A program made the translations under genes and the position numbers. From contig CAIMWS010000021.1 of assembly GCA_903845125.1 (NCBI GenBank), positions 1-49,056 on the forward strand: DNA of 49,056 bases, in the 5' to 3' direction. Below, piece after piece: positions 1-8,231 of the stretch. Source of the stretch: an uncultured Verrucomicrobiota bacterium (GTDB lineage: Bacteria; Verrucomicrobiota; Verrucomicrobiia; Limisphaerales; UBA1319). Numbering within the stretch: the first letter of the stretch is position 1; every line of letters starts with the position of its first letter. The notes under the pieces were generated by a model that was not told the DNA's origin, searched no databases, and worked only from the letters and a program-made list of their open reading frames with translations.

Positions 1-186
1 CTCGGCCGAACAGGGCGCTAATTTCGATGGGGGTCGTTTTGTGCGAGTCTGAAGCGGGTTTGTTTTGCATTAAACCTTATAGCCTCAGGAGGTTGCGCAT
101 TACGACCTCATTTTCTATCTCGGAGTTCGGGTTAAAAAATTGCTTCACGGCAAAAGGAAACGCTGTTTACGGCATCGCTTTCAGAT
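1..186. other. left-edge non-coding stretch
   Basis: No convincing gene, RNA or terminator was seen in the first 186 bases. A short plus-strand open frame crosses this region but runs into the antiparallel membrane-protein gene, has no recognisable domain and looks like chance. The 3' end of a gene lying outside the window could be present but cannot be recognised. Confidence 0.4.
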
Positions 187-1089
187 TCAGCCGCGCCCAA
201 CCAGTTGCTGGACTTTGTCCGCCCACCAGGCCCGGTAGCGGAAGGCCAGGAAGCTGATGACCGGCACTGCCATGGCGCATACCAGAATTACTGCCAGTGA
301 GAGGTCGAGAGGCACACCGGCCTGATTTTGCAGTGCCATGAAATCATTGACCGCATTCTCGCGGTGGATATAGGCATTGCGGGCAGTGCCATCCCACAGG
401 ACACTGACAGCAAAGGCCAGTTGCACACCCACCATGTGAAAACCCAGAGCAGCATAAAGTGGACGTTCCATCGCGGCCAGGATGGCCGCTCTGGCCCAGG
501 CACGGTAGAGAAATACCCCGGCTACCAATAACTGGGCGGCATGCCCCGCTGCCAGGGTGACCAGTTTGTCGAGCCCGGTGTGGGCCAATAAAACATAGCC
601 CGCGAACAGGCCACCCAGCCCAACCAGCACCAGCCGGTGGCCCCGGTTCCGCCAGAGCAGGTGAATCCAGGCCCCATAGACCGCCAGCAGAAGCAAGGGC
701 ATGCGGGAAAAACTCACGGTGGCGCCCCCTTCCACAAAATGGAAAACGGGCACTGAGGGGTAGGCAAACAGGAGCAGAACCACCCAGTGCCCCAGTTCAT
801 GGATGATCGTCCCGAGGTAATGGAAAACCCATCCTAAAAAAGGAAACAGCACCGCCAGAAAGGCGATCCCCAAGCCCGCTGCCAGGCTTATCCAAGTGTC
901 CCGATCCGCCCGGCTTGCCGGAAACGAGCCAGGTTCCGCTCGGGACGCCTCCCTGGTGGGCAGTCCAAAAGTAGGCACGGCCAGCATTTCCTGGCAGGCA
1001 GGGCACTGGATGACCACCCCGGCTTGTCCGGTGTCGCAGGCAAGGCGCTGGCCGCAGGCCGGACAGGCAAATTTAAATTCTCCATCCAT
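187..1089 (-). CDS. zinc-ribbon membrane protein with HExxH (M50-like)
   Basis: This 300-residue protein starts with a cytoplasmic-looking zinc ribbon: CxxC at residues 9-12 and CxxC at 29-32. A linker of about 30 residues follows, then several hydrophobic segments from about residue 68 onward. The motif IIHELGHW (H97, E98, H101) lies in or next to a membrane segment, which is the zinc-binding HExxH arrangement of intramembrane M50-type metalloproteases. The rest is hydrophobic with short loops, suggesting five to seven helices. I see no PDZ domain and no obvious second metal-ligand motif of the NPDG type, so proteolytic activity is inferred only. An alternative is a non-proteolytic relative that retains HExxH. 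It stands alone, divergent from the aminotransferase gene to its right. Confidence 0.6.
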   Translation of the reverse strand: MDGEFKFACPACGQRLACDTGQAGVVIQCPACQEMLAVPTFGLPTREASRAEPGSFPASRADRDTWISLAAGLGIAFLAVLFPFLGWVFHYLGTIIHELGHWVVLLLFAYPSVPVFHFVEGGATVSFSRMPLLLLAVYGAWIHLLWRNRGHRLVLVGLGGLFAGYVLLAHTGLDKLVTLAAGHAAQLLVAGVFLYRAWARAAILAAMERPLYAALGFHMVGVQLAFAVSVLWDGTARNAYIHRENAVNDFMALQNQAGVPLDLSLAVILVCAMAVPVISFLAFRYRAWWADKVQQLVGRG

Positions 1090-1337
1090 CCCATCAAGTT
1101 TCTTGTCGGGTGTCGTGGCGCTGATGCCCAGGGAACAATCCCATAGTTGCCCCGTTTACCAGTCATTCCCACCAAGGGATAATGGCATCACGCCGAGTGG
1201 GTGGCCAGCTTTTCCAAGGGAAAAGAAGCAGTCGTCCATTCCCAGCTTGAACCGACGGCAATGGAATGCGCTTGAACCAGACTCGTGGGGGGATTAACTT
1301 TGCCGCTGAGAATTAGATCCCAACAGGAGCCAAGCGT

Positions 1338-2687
1338 ATGAAAAAAGAAGATTTAAATCGAAGGCAATTCATAGCCACGGCAGCCGCCAGTTCGGTGGCA
1401 GCAGCAGCCTCCACCGCCATTCCGGCCTTCGCTGTTCTTACGCGAACCTCCGGCAAACTGGCGATCCTGGGTGGGGACCCGATCCGGGCCAACAAAAGCT
1501 GGCCCGACTGGCCGCATATCGATGATCAAGTCGTGGAGGCTGCAACCAAGACCGCCAAGAGCGGGATTTGGTGCCGGATCCAATCCGCCAACGGCGCGGT
1601 GGCCACCTTCGAAAAAGAATACGCCCGTTTGATGGGCACCCGGTTCTGCGTGGCTACCGGGTCGGGCACTCAATCGCTCCACACTTGTGTGGAGGCCCTC
1701 GGTATCGGCCCGGGAGATGAAGTTATTACCTCCCCATATACCGATCCGGGCACCATTTCGGGTATTCTCTCCAGCCGTGCCTTGCCAGTGATGGCCGATT
1801 TGGATCCTGAATCCTATCAGTTGGACCCGGCCGAGGTGGAGCGTCGCATCAACGAAAACACCCGGGCCATCATGCCCGTGCACATGATGGGCCAGCCGGC
1901 TCATTTGGAAAAAATCATGGCCCTCGCCAAAAAGCACAACCTGGCGGTGATCGAAGACGCCGCCCAGGCACATTTGTCAGAATACCAGGGTAAAAAGCTG
2001 GGAGCTATCGGAGCACTGGGTTGCTTCAGCTTCCAGACCTCCAAAACCATTGCCTGCGGTGAGGGCGGGGCCATCATCGGGGACAATGAAGAACTCATGG
2101 ACAAGTGCTATACGGTTCACAACCACGGCACTGCCCGCAACGGGCGCACGGAATTGATCGGCCCCAAATACCGGATGAACGAATTTGAAGCAGCGATCCT
2201 GCTGGCCCAGATGGCGGGAGTCCAGGAACGATTCCGCCGCCGCAATGAAAACGCGGCCCACCTGACCGCACGCCTGAAGGGCTGCCCGGTGGTGACCCCC
2301 CAAAAGCTCTATCCCGGCACCACCAGTGGTTCCTTCTATCTCTATGCGATGAGCTACCACAAGGAGCACTTCAACAACCTGGATCGCAGCCGGTTCCTAA
2401 AGGCGCTTAATGCGGAAGGAATCAGCCTGAGCCCGTATATTGAGCGCGGCCTGCATCGGGAACCGTGGGTGGACCATGTTCTGCGAAACAAAGTTTACCA
2501 AAAAATGTATTCCGCTGCTCGGCTCCAGCAATACCGGGATGAGTTAAGCTGCCCCAACTGCGACCGTGTATGCCAGGAAATGGCCATGCTTTGGGCCTCG
2601 GGTCCCCTGCTCGCCTCCCGAGCCGACATGGATGACATCGCTGACGCCATCCTCAAAGTATACGAAAACCGCAATCAATTGACATAA
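1338..2687 (+). CDS. DegT/DnrJ/EryC1-family aminotransferase with Tat-type signal
   Basis: The 449-residue product is a fold-type I PLP enzyme of the DegT/DnrJ/EryC1/StrS sugar aminotransferase family. These enzymes normally aminate keto sugars on nucleotides in the cytoplasm. Visible family features are the phosphate-binding GSGTQSLH segment (about residues 108-115), the cofactor-ring aspartate in EDAAQAH (D207) and the Schiff-base lysine in SFQTSKT (K236). The N terminus is unusual: NRRQFI at residues 7-12 followed by an Ala-rich hydrophobic stretch to about residue 32 looks like a twin-arginine signal peptide. If exported, the enzyme would act in the periplasm, which is unexpected for a nucleotide-sugar enzyme. 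No sugar-biosynthesis partner lies next to it. The family call is strong; substrate and export are unproven. Confidence 0.85.
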   Translation: MKKEDLNRRQFIATAAASSVAAAASTAIPAFAVLTRTSGKLAILGGDPIRANKSWPDWPHIDDQVVEAATKTAKSGIWCRIQSANGAVATFEKEYARLMGTRFCVATGSGTQSLHTCVEALGIGPGDEVITSPYTDPGTISGILSSRALPVMADLDPESYQLDPAEVERRINENTRAIMPVHMMGQPAHLEKIMALAKKHNLAVIEDAAQAHLSEYQGKKLGAIGALGCFSFQTSKTIACGEGGAIIGDNEELMDKCYTVHNHGTARNGRTELIGPKYRMNEFEAAILLAQMAGVQERFRRRNENAAHLTARLKGCPVVTPQKLYPGTTSGSFYLYAMSYHKEHFNNLDRSRFLKALNAEGISLSPYIERGLHREPWVDHVLRNKVYQKMYSAARLQQYRDELSCPNCDRVCQEMAMLWASGPLLASRADMDDIADAILKVYENRNQLT

Positions 2688-2718
2688 TCACCGTTCCGCG
2701 CCCGGCTAAAACGGGCGT

Positions 2719-2931
2719 TCACAGCTTGGTTTTGATACCGCAAGCCCGCAGAACACACCATCCGCGGGCCGCCTCGAAAAAGGTGAATCCGGCGGCCAGA
2801 ATCGTTATTACACCCGCCCACACCGCCACGTAACGCCAGAGGACCACCCCTAAAAGGACCAATACCATCGCCGTGGCCAACCGTGCCAGGCGTCCGCGCA
2901 CATCGATATTCCGGGCAAAAAACTTTATCAT
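2719..2931 (-). CDS. small DUF2892-like inner-membrane protein
   Basis: This 70-residue protein has an N-terminal basic stretch (FFARNIDVRGRLARL) and then two hydrophobic helices of roughly 18 residues each, ending in a short cysteine-containing tail (RGWCVLRACGIKTKL). The order resembles DUF2892/YgaP transmembrane-domain proteins, which form a two-helix hairpin and often end in a CPL-like cysteine motif. Function is unknown; in YgaP the domain anchors a rhodanese, but none is present here. It faces the aminotransferase gene convergently, with 31 bases between the stops. Confidence 0.6.
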   Translation of the reverse strand: MIKFFARNIDVRGRLARLATAMVLVLLGVVLWRYVAVWAGVITILAAGFTFFEAARGWCVLRACGIKTKL

Positions 2932-3191
2932 CCTGATCCACCATAATCCATCCCCGGCGCGCAGGCAAAATTCCCCGGCGGCGTTTCAGCCTGAAAAACA
3001 TTCCCAAGCCTGTCCGTCAACGGCGGGATACCCAGCCGTGGCCATGGATTCGGGAAGAGATAGTGGCGCAAGACGCGAAGTCATCCGCGAACATTTTCTT
3101 GAAGATCAGCAAGTGGCTAATGGGGAAGGCTTGGCCCCAATAGATCCAGCCAGCATGGCTATACCGATGGCTGGGACACGCCGCAGGCTGT

Positions 3192-4697
3192 TCAATAAGT
3201 CCGGCGGAGTGTGGAGGGGAGAATATTGAGTTCAGCACGGTATTTGGCAACCGTGCGGCGGGCAATCATGATCCCCTTATCCTTGAGAATCTTCACGATT
3301 TGGTCATCGGAAAGCGGGTGGCGGCCATCCTCCTTTTTCACCATATCCAACAGCACCTCCTTGATGCTGGTGTTGGACATGCCCACGCCATCAGTAGTTT
3401 GAATTCCGGAGGTGAAAAAGTATTTCAGTTCAAACACGCCCTGCGGTGTTTCCATATATTTGCCGGAAACCGCACGACTGACGGTGGTTTCGTGAACCCC
3501 CACGATTTCAGCCACCTGCAGCATGGTCATCGGTTTAAGGTGGGTGGATCCAAACTTCAGGAAATCCTGCTGGCGCTTGACGATTTCCCTGGCGATGCTC
3601 AGCATCGTCTGTTGCCGTTGATACAAACTTTTGATGAGGAACTTACCGGCGCGGATTTTATCGCGAATATAATCCCGCACCTCGTTGGTGCTGCTCCCCT
3701 GCGACATTAAATCTTTGTAGGCGTTGCTGATCCGCAGGTGGGGCATGTAATCGTTATTGGTATTGACGACGAATTCGTCCCCCGCCTTCTGCACAAAAAT
3801 CTCCGGGACGATATATTGGTTGTCCTCCGGGAGAAATTCCCGGCCGGGATGCGGTTCCAAATGACTGATGCGCTCGGCAGCCTGCTGAACTGCAGAAGCA
3901 TCGGTGCCAAGAGCCTTGGCAATTTCGGGAAAGCGCCTCCGGCCCAGCGTTTCCAAGTGATCCTTTACAATCGCATATTCCAGCGTGTTCTGCTGTCCGA
4001 TCCGCTCCAACTGAAGCATCAGGCATTCCCGAAGATCCCGGGCCCCCACTCCCGGCGGATGAAAGGTTTGGATAATCGCCAGAACCGTGTCGATTTTATC
4101 CTTCGTGATGTTGGTGGAAAATGCCAGCTCATCCACTGAGCTTTGGAGGTATCCCCGCTCATCGATATTGCCGATGATCATTTCCGCAATGGTGAATTGG
4201 CTCCGGCTCAACTCGGCAAGCCGCAGCTGCTGGAGGAGGTTTTCCTGCAATGATTCGCCCACCGTCAGCGAATCCATCATAAACTGGCGTTTTTCGTCGT
4301 CCTCCTCCTTTTGGCGCAATGGAACATTGGTCTGGCTGAAATGCTCCCGCCAATCCTGGTCCATCTGCACCAAGCGGTCGAATTCCGCTTGAAAGTCATC
4401 CACCGGTTCATTGGCGCTCCTTTCACTGGTGGGATCCACGTTGACATCCGCCGGTGGCTCAGCCGGATCATTCTGATTATTGATGGGAGCGTCATCCTCC
4501 CCCCGGGACTCTCGAGCATCCACCTGCACTTCCATCGCGGGAATTTCTTCCAGCACCGGATTCTGCTGGAGTTCCTGTTCAACCAACGCCTTGAGTTCCA
4601 AGGTGGGAGCCTGCAGCAAGGCCAGCGACTGTTGCAGCTGCGGTGCCAGCACCTGCGACAATTGCATTTTCTGTGATAAATACAGACCCTGCGCCAT
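3192..4697 (-). CDS. rpoN: RNA polymerase sigma-54 factor
   Basis: RpoN directs core RNA polymerase to -24/-12 promoters and needs an AAA+ enhancer-binding protein to open them. The 501-residue product has all three regions. Region I (residues about 1-50) is rich in Gln and Leu and begins MAQGLYLSQKMQLSQVL. An acidic region II follows (about 55-125), then the core-binding domain. The helix-turn-helix (about VAEIVGVHETTVSRAVSGKY) is followed by the C-terminal RpoN box, ARRTVAKYR, about 15 residues from the end. Length is typical of the family. No enhancer-binding protein, hpf or ptsN gene lies next to it in this window. Two good -24/-12 sites occur in the window, one in the gap behind this gene and one before the hydrogenase. 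Confidence 0.97.
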   Translation of the reverse strand: MAQGLYLSQKMQLSQVLAPQLQQSLALLQAPTLELKALVEQELQQNPVLEEIPAMEVQVDARESRGEDDAPINNQNDPAEPPADVNVDPTSERSANEPVDDFQAEFDRLVQMDQDWREHFSQTNVPLRQKEEDDEKRQFMMDSLTVGESLQENLLQQLRLAELSRSQFTIAEMIIGNIDERGYLQSSVDELAFSTNITKDKIDTVLAIIQTFHPPGVGARDLRECLMLQLERIGQQNTLEYAIVKDHLETLGRRRFPEIAKALGTDASAVQQAAERISHLEPHPGREFLPEDNQYIVPEIFVQKAGDEFVVNTNNDYMPHLRISNAYKDLMSQGSSTNEVRDYIRDKIRAGKFLIKSLYQRQQTMLSIAREIVKRQQDFLKFGSTHLKPMTMLQVAEIVGVHETTVSRAVSGKYMETPQGVFELKYFFTSGIQTTDGVGMSNTSIKEVLLDMVKKEDGRHPLSDDQIVKILKDKGIMIARRTVAKYRAELNILPSTLRRTY

Positions 4698-4743
4698 ATA
4701 AGTGTAAATCTACTCTAAAGGCCGTACCGCCTCAAGCAAGAAG

Positions 4744-4763
4744 TTGGTACAATGATTGCTTTT
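4744..4763 (+). promoter_or_regulatory. weak sigma-54-like promoter
   Basis: The sequence reads TTGGTAC, then five bases, then TTGCT, with exactly ten bases between GG (4746-4747) and GC (4758-4759). One core mismatch (TGGTAC for TGGCAC) makes it weaker than the two other sites. It points away from rpoN into the non-coding gap. No gene follows before position 5482, so its target is unclear. Confidence 0.3.
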
Positions 4764-4913
4764 CATTTTGCGTGCCACATATTTTCACGTTATTTAACCC
4801 GGTCTAATGGAAATGGTCATTCCCCATTATATTGAACGGTTTACGGGGAAAAACGACCCTATTAACCTTCGCTGAAATTCGCTCGCAAACCGTTATCTTA
4901 CAGTTGATTACGC

Positions 4914-4942
4914 AAAAAAACAAACACGCCAGGGGGCGTTTG
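4914..4942 (-). terminator. candidate intrinsic terminator, minus strand
   Basis: On the minus strand, CAAACGCC at 4942-4935 pairs with GGCG and TTTG at 4930-4921, with a two-base bulge and a four-base loop, followed by seven T residues (4920-4914). It would end a minus-strand transcript starting to its right, upstream of rpoN. No protein gene of that orientation lies there, so it either ends a small RNA or is fortuitous. Confidence 0.45.
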
Positions 4943-5278
4943 ACGGATAACTTTACACTCCCGGGAACCTTCTCATGCGCAATGGTAACTTGTTGCCTTT
5001 AAGCGACTTTTAAAAACCAAAGCGCTGACAAAATCGAAAACGAAGATATATTGTCAGAATTGTTTACAGTTGAAGTTCAAGCTCCCGTACGATCATAACT
5101 TACTGCCTACAAACAGGTTGCGAAATTGGGACGCACCCTCTCTGGGGCGTGGCCGGGAATTTGTCGGGATGTTTTACAGAAAAAGGGCCCGGTTGCCAAA
5201 GCAACTGAAAATTATATTTTTGCATTACCCATTCAAGTCGTGATGGTTGCGGCCTTCTTCCATTTTCACATTGCGACC

Positions 5279-5296
5279 TTGGCACACCAATTGCTT
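5279..5296 (+). promoter_or_regulatory. sigma-54 (-24/-12) promoter
   Basis: The sequence TTGGCACACCAATTGCTT matches the YTGGCAC-N5-TTGCW consensus at every strongly conserved base. GG is at 5281-5282 and GC at 5293-5294 with the required ten bases between. The predicted start of transcription is near 5306, right before a short region with three hairpins. RpoN itself is encoded about 600 bases away on the other strand. No enhancer-binding-protein site was recognised. Confidence 0.55.
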
Positions 5297-5305
5297 TTGG
5301 GAAGC

Positions 5306-5415
5306 CATCCATTTTATGATGGATTGGTCTGGATAGAAATCCCTGATTTCTTGTCGCCCAACAGGTTAAACTCGCCGCGTATTTCGTTTTATGCGTTTCG
5401 CGGCGAGTTTTTTTT
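5306..5415 (+). ncRNA. candidate small RNA, sigma-54 driven
   Basis: A transcript starting at the -24/-12 promoter and ending at the terminator would be about 110 nt. Three hairpins are visible: ATCCA (5307-5311) with TGGAT (5320-5324); GAAATC (5336-5341) with GATTTC (5345-5350) around a three-base loop; and the 12-bp terminator stem at 5368-5410. There is no convincing reading frame: the frames crossing it run through the terminator. It does not resemble 6S, tmRNA, SRP or RNase P RNA by eye. It could instead be a 5' leader for the gene at 5482 that ends early by attenuation, because that gene starts only 67 bases after the terminator. The RNA call depends on promoter and terminator together. 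Confidence 0.45.
5368..5415 (+). terminator. strong intrinsic terminator
   Basis: A perfect 12-bp stem, AAACTCGCCGCG (5368-5379) with CGCGGCGAGTTT (5399-5410), encloses a 19-base loop and runs straight into eight T residues (5408-5415). The T tract is on the plus strand only, so it ends plus-strand transcription coming from the non-coding gap. Confidence 0.85.
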
Positions 5416-5481
5416 GGGAGGAGCGCAAAGCTGCCGAATTTTTCATTGAATCAGGGACGATTCGCGGGTAGAGCATGCTTT

Positions 5482-6927
5482 ATGAGAACTCCTTATTTTC
5501 GAATCCATGCGGGCCTGGTTGGCTGGTTACTTTTAGCCCAAGGCATGGTTGGAGCTTCAGAAGCGGCACGAATCGATTCACGCCGTGAGTTGTTTGTGGA
5601 TCAATTTCTGATCCAGCAATTGGCGGGTGCCCGATTGGTGCTGCACCCCCCTCAACCACAGGAAAAAGTTCTCGAATTCACAGAACCGTGGGAAGGTGTG
5701 TATTGCGCTTATTTCACCATCATCCAAGACGATGGGAAATACCGCCTTTATTACCGGGGTATGCCTGAAGCCAGGCACGACTTGGACACCGAAGTCACCT
5801 GCTATGCTGAAAGCAAAAACGGGATAAACTGGGAAAAGCCGTCACTGGGCTTGTTCAATGTGCGCGGCACGCGAGCCAATAATGTGGTACTTGCCCGGCA
5901 CCGGGCCTGCCATAACTTCGCACCTTTTCTGGATACCAATCCCCAAGCAGCGCCCGCGCAACGATTTAAGGCTTTGGGCGGAACCGGCGATCCGGGTTTG
6001 ATAGCCTTGGTTTCCCCGGATGGCATTCACTGGACCGAACTGCAAAAGGAACCCGTCTTCACCCAGGGTGCTTTCGATTCTCAAAATGTCTCATTTTGGT
6101 CGGCTGCAGAAGGATGCTATGTGTGCTATTTCCGCATTTTCAAAAATGGCGTGCGCTGGATCAGCCGCACCACTTCCCACGATTTCGTTCATTGGACGGC
6201 CCCGGTGAATATGGAACCCGGAGAAAATCCCTTGGAGCACCTTTACACGAGCCAAATCCAGCCCTATACCAGAACGCCACACCTCTATTTGGGACTGTCC
6301 ACCCGGTTCATGCCGGGCCGGCGGGTTTTGACCGAAAGCCAGGCAAAGGCAGCCGGCACCTCCACCGCGTTCGACTTCCGGAATGATTGCGCCGATATCG
6401 TGCTGACATCCACTCGTGGCGGTGGCGATTTTCCGCGAACCTTTATGGAGGCTTTCATCCGTCCCGGTTTGGATATTCGCAATTGGACTTCGCGCGCCAA
6501 TTATGCGGTGCATGGCATCATTCCCGCCGGCACCAACGAATTATCCATTTTTGTGAACCATAACCTGGGTTACCCGACCATCCATTTGCGCCGATATAGC
6601 CTGCGGATGGACGGGTTTGTCTCCGTCAATGGCCCCTACACAGGGGGTGAAATGATCACCAAGCCGTTGGTTTTCACCGGACGAAAACTGGTGCTTAATT
6701 ACTCCACCTCAGCCGCAGGCAGCATCAGGGTGGAAATGCAGGATGGCAGCGGCCGAGCCCAACCGGGATTCGCCTTGCAGGACTGCCCGGAAATCATTGG
6801 CGATGAAATCGACCGGACCGTAGTCTGGAAGGATGGTGGAAGCCTTGCCCCGTGGGCTGGCAAACCCGTGCGCCTTCGGTTTCATCTAAAAGATGCGGAC
6901 CTGTTTGCGCTCCAGTTCACCGAGTGA
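5482..6927 (+). CDS. secreted glycosyl-hydrolase-like (beta-propeller) protein
   Basis: From the ATG at 5482 the product has 481 residues and begins with a signal peptide (MRTPYFRIHAGLVGWLLLA, cleavage probably near the GASEA segment). An in-frame TTG 36 bases upstream would add 12 residues and spoil the signal, so I prefer the ATG. The mature part opens with RRELFVDQFLI and continues with repeated aromatic/acidic blade-like segments such as DDGKYRLYYRG, SKNGINWEKP and SPDGIHWTEL. These resemble five-bladed GH32/GH43/GH62-type propellers seen in secreted proteins of Planctomycetes and Verrucomicrobia. Catalytic residues cannot be assigned with confidence. A beta-rich C-terminal domain ends in RLRFHLKDADLFALQFTE. 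Role in extracellular glycan use is inference. Confidence 0.6.
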   Translation: MRTPYFRIHAGLVGWLLLAQGMVGASEAARIDSRRELFVDQFLIQQLAGARLVLHPPQPQEKVLEFTEPWEGVYCAYFTIIQDDGKYRLYYRGMPEARHDLDTEVTCYAESKNGINWEKPSLGLFNVRGTRANNVVLARHRACHNFAPFLDTNPQAAPAQRFKALGGTGDPGLIALVSPDGIHWTELQKEPVFTQGAFDSQNVSFWSAAEGCYVCYFRIFKNGVRWISRTTSHDFVHWTAPVNMEPGENPLEHLYTSQIQPYTRTPHLYLGLSTRFMPGRRVLTESQAKAAGTSTAFDFRNDCADIVLTSTRGGGDFPRTFMEAFIRPGLDIRNWTSRANYAVHGIIPAGTNELSIFVNHNLGYPTIHLRRYSLRMDGFVSVNGPYTGGEMITKPLVFTGRKLVLNYSTSAAGSIRVEMQDGSGRAQPGFALQDCPEIIGDEIDRTVVWKDGGSLAPWAGKPVRLRFHLKDADLFALQFTE

Positions 6928-6967
6928 TTCAGCACACGTTACCTCAGGCGCTATTGAAAATCAGTTT

Positions 6968-7459
6968 ATGTTCATCCTTGAAACCAACGGCGGCGAGGAC
7001 AAATCCACTTGGTATCGGCGCCTGGCCAGCCAAGCTGAGGCTCTGTTCGCCGGGGAAACGGATTTTATCGCCAACGCCGCCAATTGTGCTGCGCTATTAT
7101 TCCACTCCCTGCCAGGCTTAAATTGGGCGGGCTTCTACCGCAAGCATGATGAGGGCTTGGTATTGGGTCCGTTCCAAGGCAAGCCTGCTTGTGTGCGCAT
7201 TCCACACGGCAAGGGAGTTTGCGGCGCGGCAGTCTTCCGGAGGCGGACGGTCTTGGTTGAAAACGTCCATGAATTCCCCGGGCATATTGCCTGCGATTCC
7301 GCCTCCCGATCAGAAATAGTTGTGCCGCTGATAAAAGATGGCTGCCTATGGGGAGTGCTGGATCTCGATAGTCCGATCCTGAAGCACTTCGACCCCGTCG
7401 ATCAAGCAGGACTGGAGAACTTGGTGGAAATCCTCCTCCGGCATTCCGACTTGAAATAA
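6968..7459 (+). CDS. msrC: free methionine-(R)-sulfoxide reductase (GAF domain)
   Basis: This 163-residue single-GAF protein reduces free methionine-(R)-sulfoxide with thioredoxin as electron donor. The three family cysteines are present at C75, C85 and C109 (KPACVRIPHGKGVCG and HIACDSASRSEI). Their spacing of 10 and 24 residues equals that of C84, C94 and C118 in the E. coli enzyme, so the catalytic and resolving cysteines appear intact. The substrate-binding EIVVPL and WGVLDLDSP segments also fit. The start at 6968 gives the typical family length; a longer in-frame extension overlaps the upstream gene and looks non-coding. It lies 40 bases after the secreted hydrolase gene on the same strand but has no obvious link to it. 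Confidence 0.88.
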   Translation: MFILETNGGEDKSTWYRRLASQAEALFAGETDFIANAANCAALLFHSLPGLNWAGFYRKHDEGLVLGPFQGKPACVRIPHGKGVCGAAVFRRRTVLVENVHEFPGHIACDSASRSEIVVPLIKDGCLWGVLDLDSPILKHFDPVDQAGLENLVEILLRHSDLK

Positions 7460-7518
7460 AACCCCAAAGCAGTGTCAAAGGGCGTGGGCCAACTGAAAAA
7501 TCGGGTAAGTTTGAATTC

Positions 7519-8208
7519 TCACCCGTGGATGGCTTCAATGCCGGAGCAATATTTGGACATCCGGGTGAGCCGGGTGGGGAAACTATTGGCGATGCGGTCG
7601 GCCATCGGAGCCGCCTTCCGGTCATATTTTAACTCCACCACCAGAATGCTGGATTTTATCCCCGAGCATTGCCAACTAGCATCCGTCAGAGAAACCGGGT
7701 GATACTCCAGGCCCGAATCCAAGGTGAGACGGAAAGCGCCGTCCGCCGAAAGGTAATAATGGCGGTGGTAACGATTCACCAAAGATGGCTCCTCAGAGGT
7801 AAGCGCGGCAGCGGCCTGAGGGTGCAAATTGGACTTTTTAAAAACCGCCATCAGAGCCCGGAATTTCAACCCATTCTCCAGCGAAAAGGGTGGCAGCGGA
7901 AAGGAATCCTTGGTGCCGAGCAAACCGTGTTTGCGTTTGAATTCTAAAATGGGAGAGGTCACGCGCCCCAATAATGGCCCATACCAGCGGATGCGCACTT
8001 TAGTGCGATTAGCGGCGCCCGCCTTGTTCTCAAAGTAATGCCCCAGGCCGGGTGAATCGAGATAGATATTATTGATATGCCGTGGCGGAAAAACCGTGCG
8101 AAACATCGCGGGATTGAGCCTGATCCAAAGCAAAGCTTCCGATAATTTGACATTCTCGCATACCAGCTTGCGCTCGTAGCGATATTGGGGATCGGCAGCC
8201 TGGGACAT
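7519..8208 (-). CDS. VTC-domain polyphosphate polymerase
   Basis: The 229-residue product matches the VTC domain, the catalytic core of yeast Vtc4, which makes polyphosphate from ATP inside a basic tunnel-shaped active site of the triphosphate-tunnel-metalloenzyme fold. Visible features are the opening RYERKLVC (tunnel R-E-K motif), NNIYLDS, a basic KVRIRWYG strand, and ILEFKRK, with further Lys/Arg/Glu strands to VVELKYD near the end. Length fits a bacterial single-domain VTC protein. It lies 23 bases downstream of a DUF4956 membrane protein gene in the same orientation, a pairing recurrent in bacteria and thought to form a membrane polyphosphate-polymerase unit. Enzymatic activity is inferred from the family. 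Confidence 0.85.
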   Translation of the reverse strand: MSQAADPQYRYERKLVCENVKLSEALLWIRLNPAMFRTVFPPRHINNIYLDSPGLGHYFENKAGAANRTKVRIRWYGPLLGRVTSPILEFKRKHGLLGTKDSFPLPPFSLENGLKFRALMAVFKKSNLHPQAAAALTSEEPSLVNRYHRHYYLSADGAFRLTLDSGLEYHPVSLTDASWQCSGIKSSILVVELKYDRKAAPMADRIANSFPTRLTRMSKYCSGIEAIHG

Positions 8209-8231
8209 GGCAAAGAAGCGTGGGAAACGAA

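Noticed and set aside
2873..3229. Plus-strand frame between the DUF2892 gene and rpoN
   Set aside because: Overlaps the ends of both minus-strand genes and has no domain; it looks like chance.
4760..4790. Minus-strand TGGCACG box upstream of rpoN as an autoregulatory sigma-54 promoter
   Set aside because: The -24 part matches but the -12 position reads ATGA instead of TTGC.
5126..5449. Open frame of 107 codons in the gap before the secreted hydrolase gene
   Set aside because: It runs straight through the strong terminator at 5368-5415 and has no domain or ribosome-binding site.
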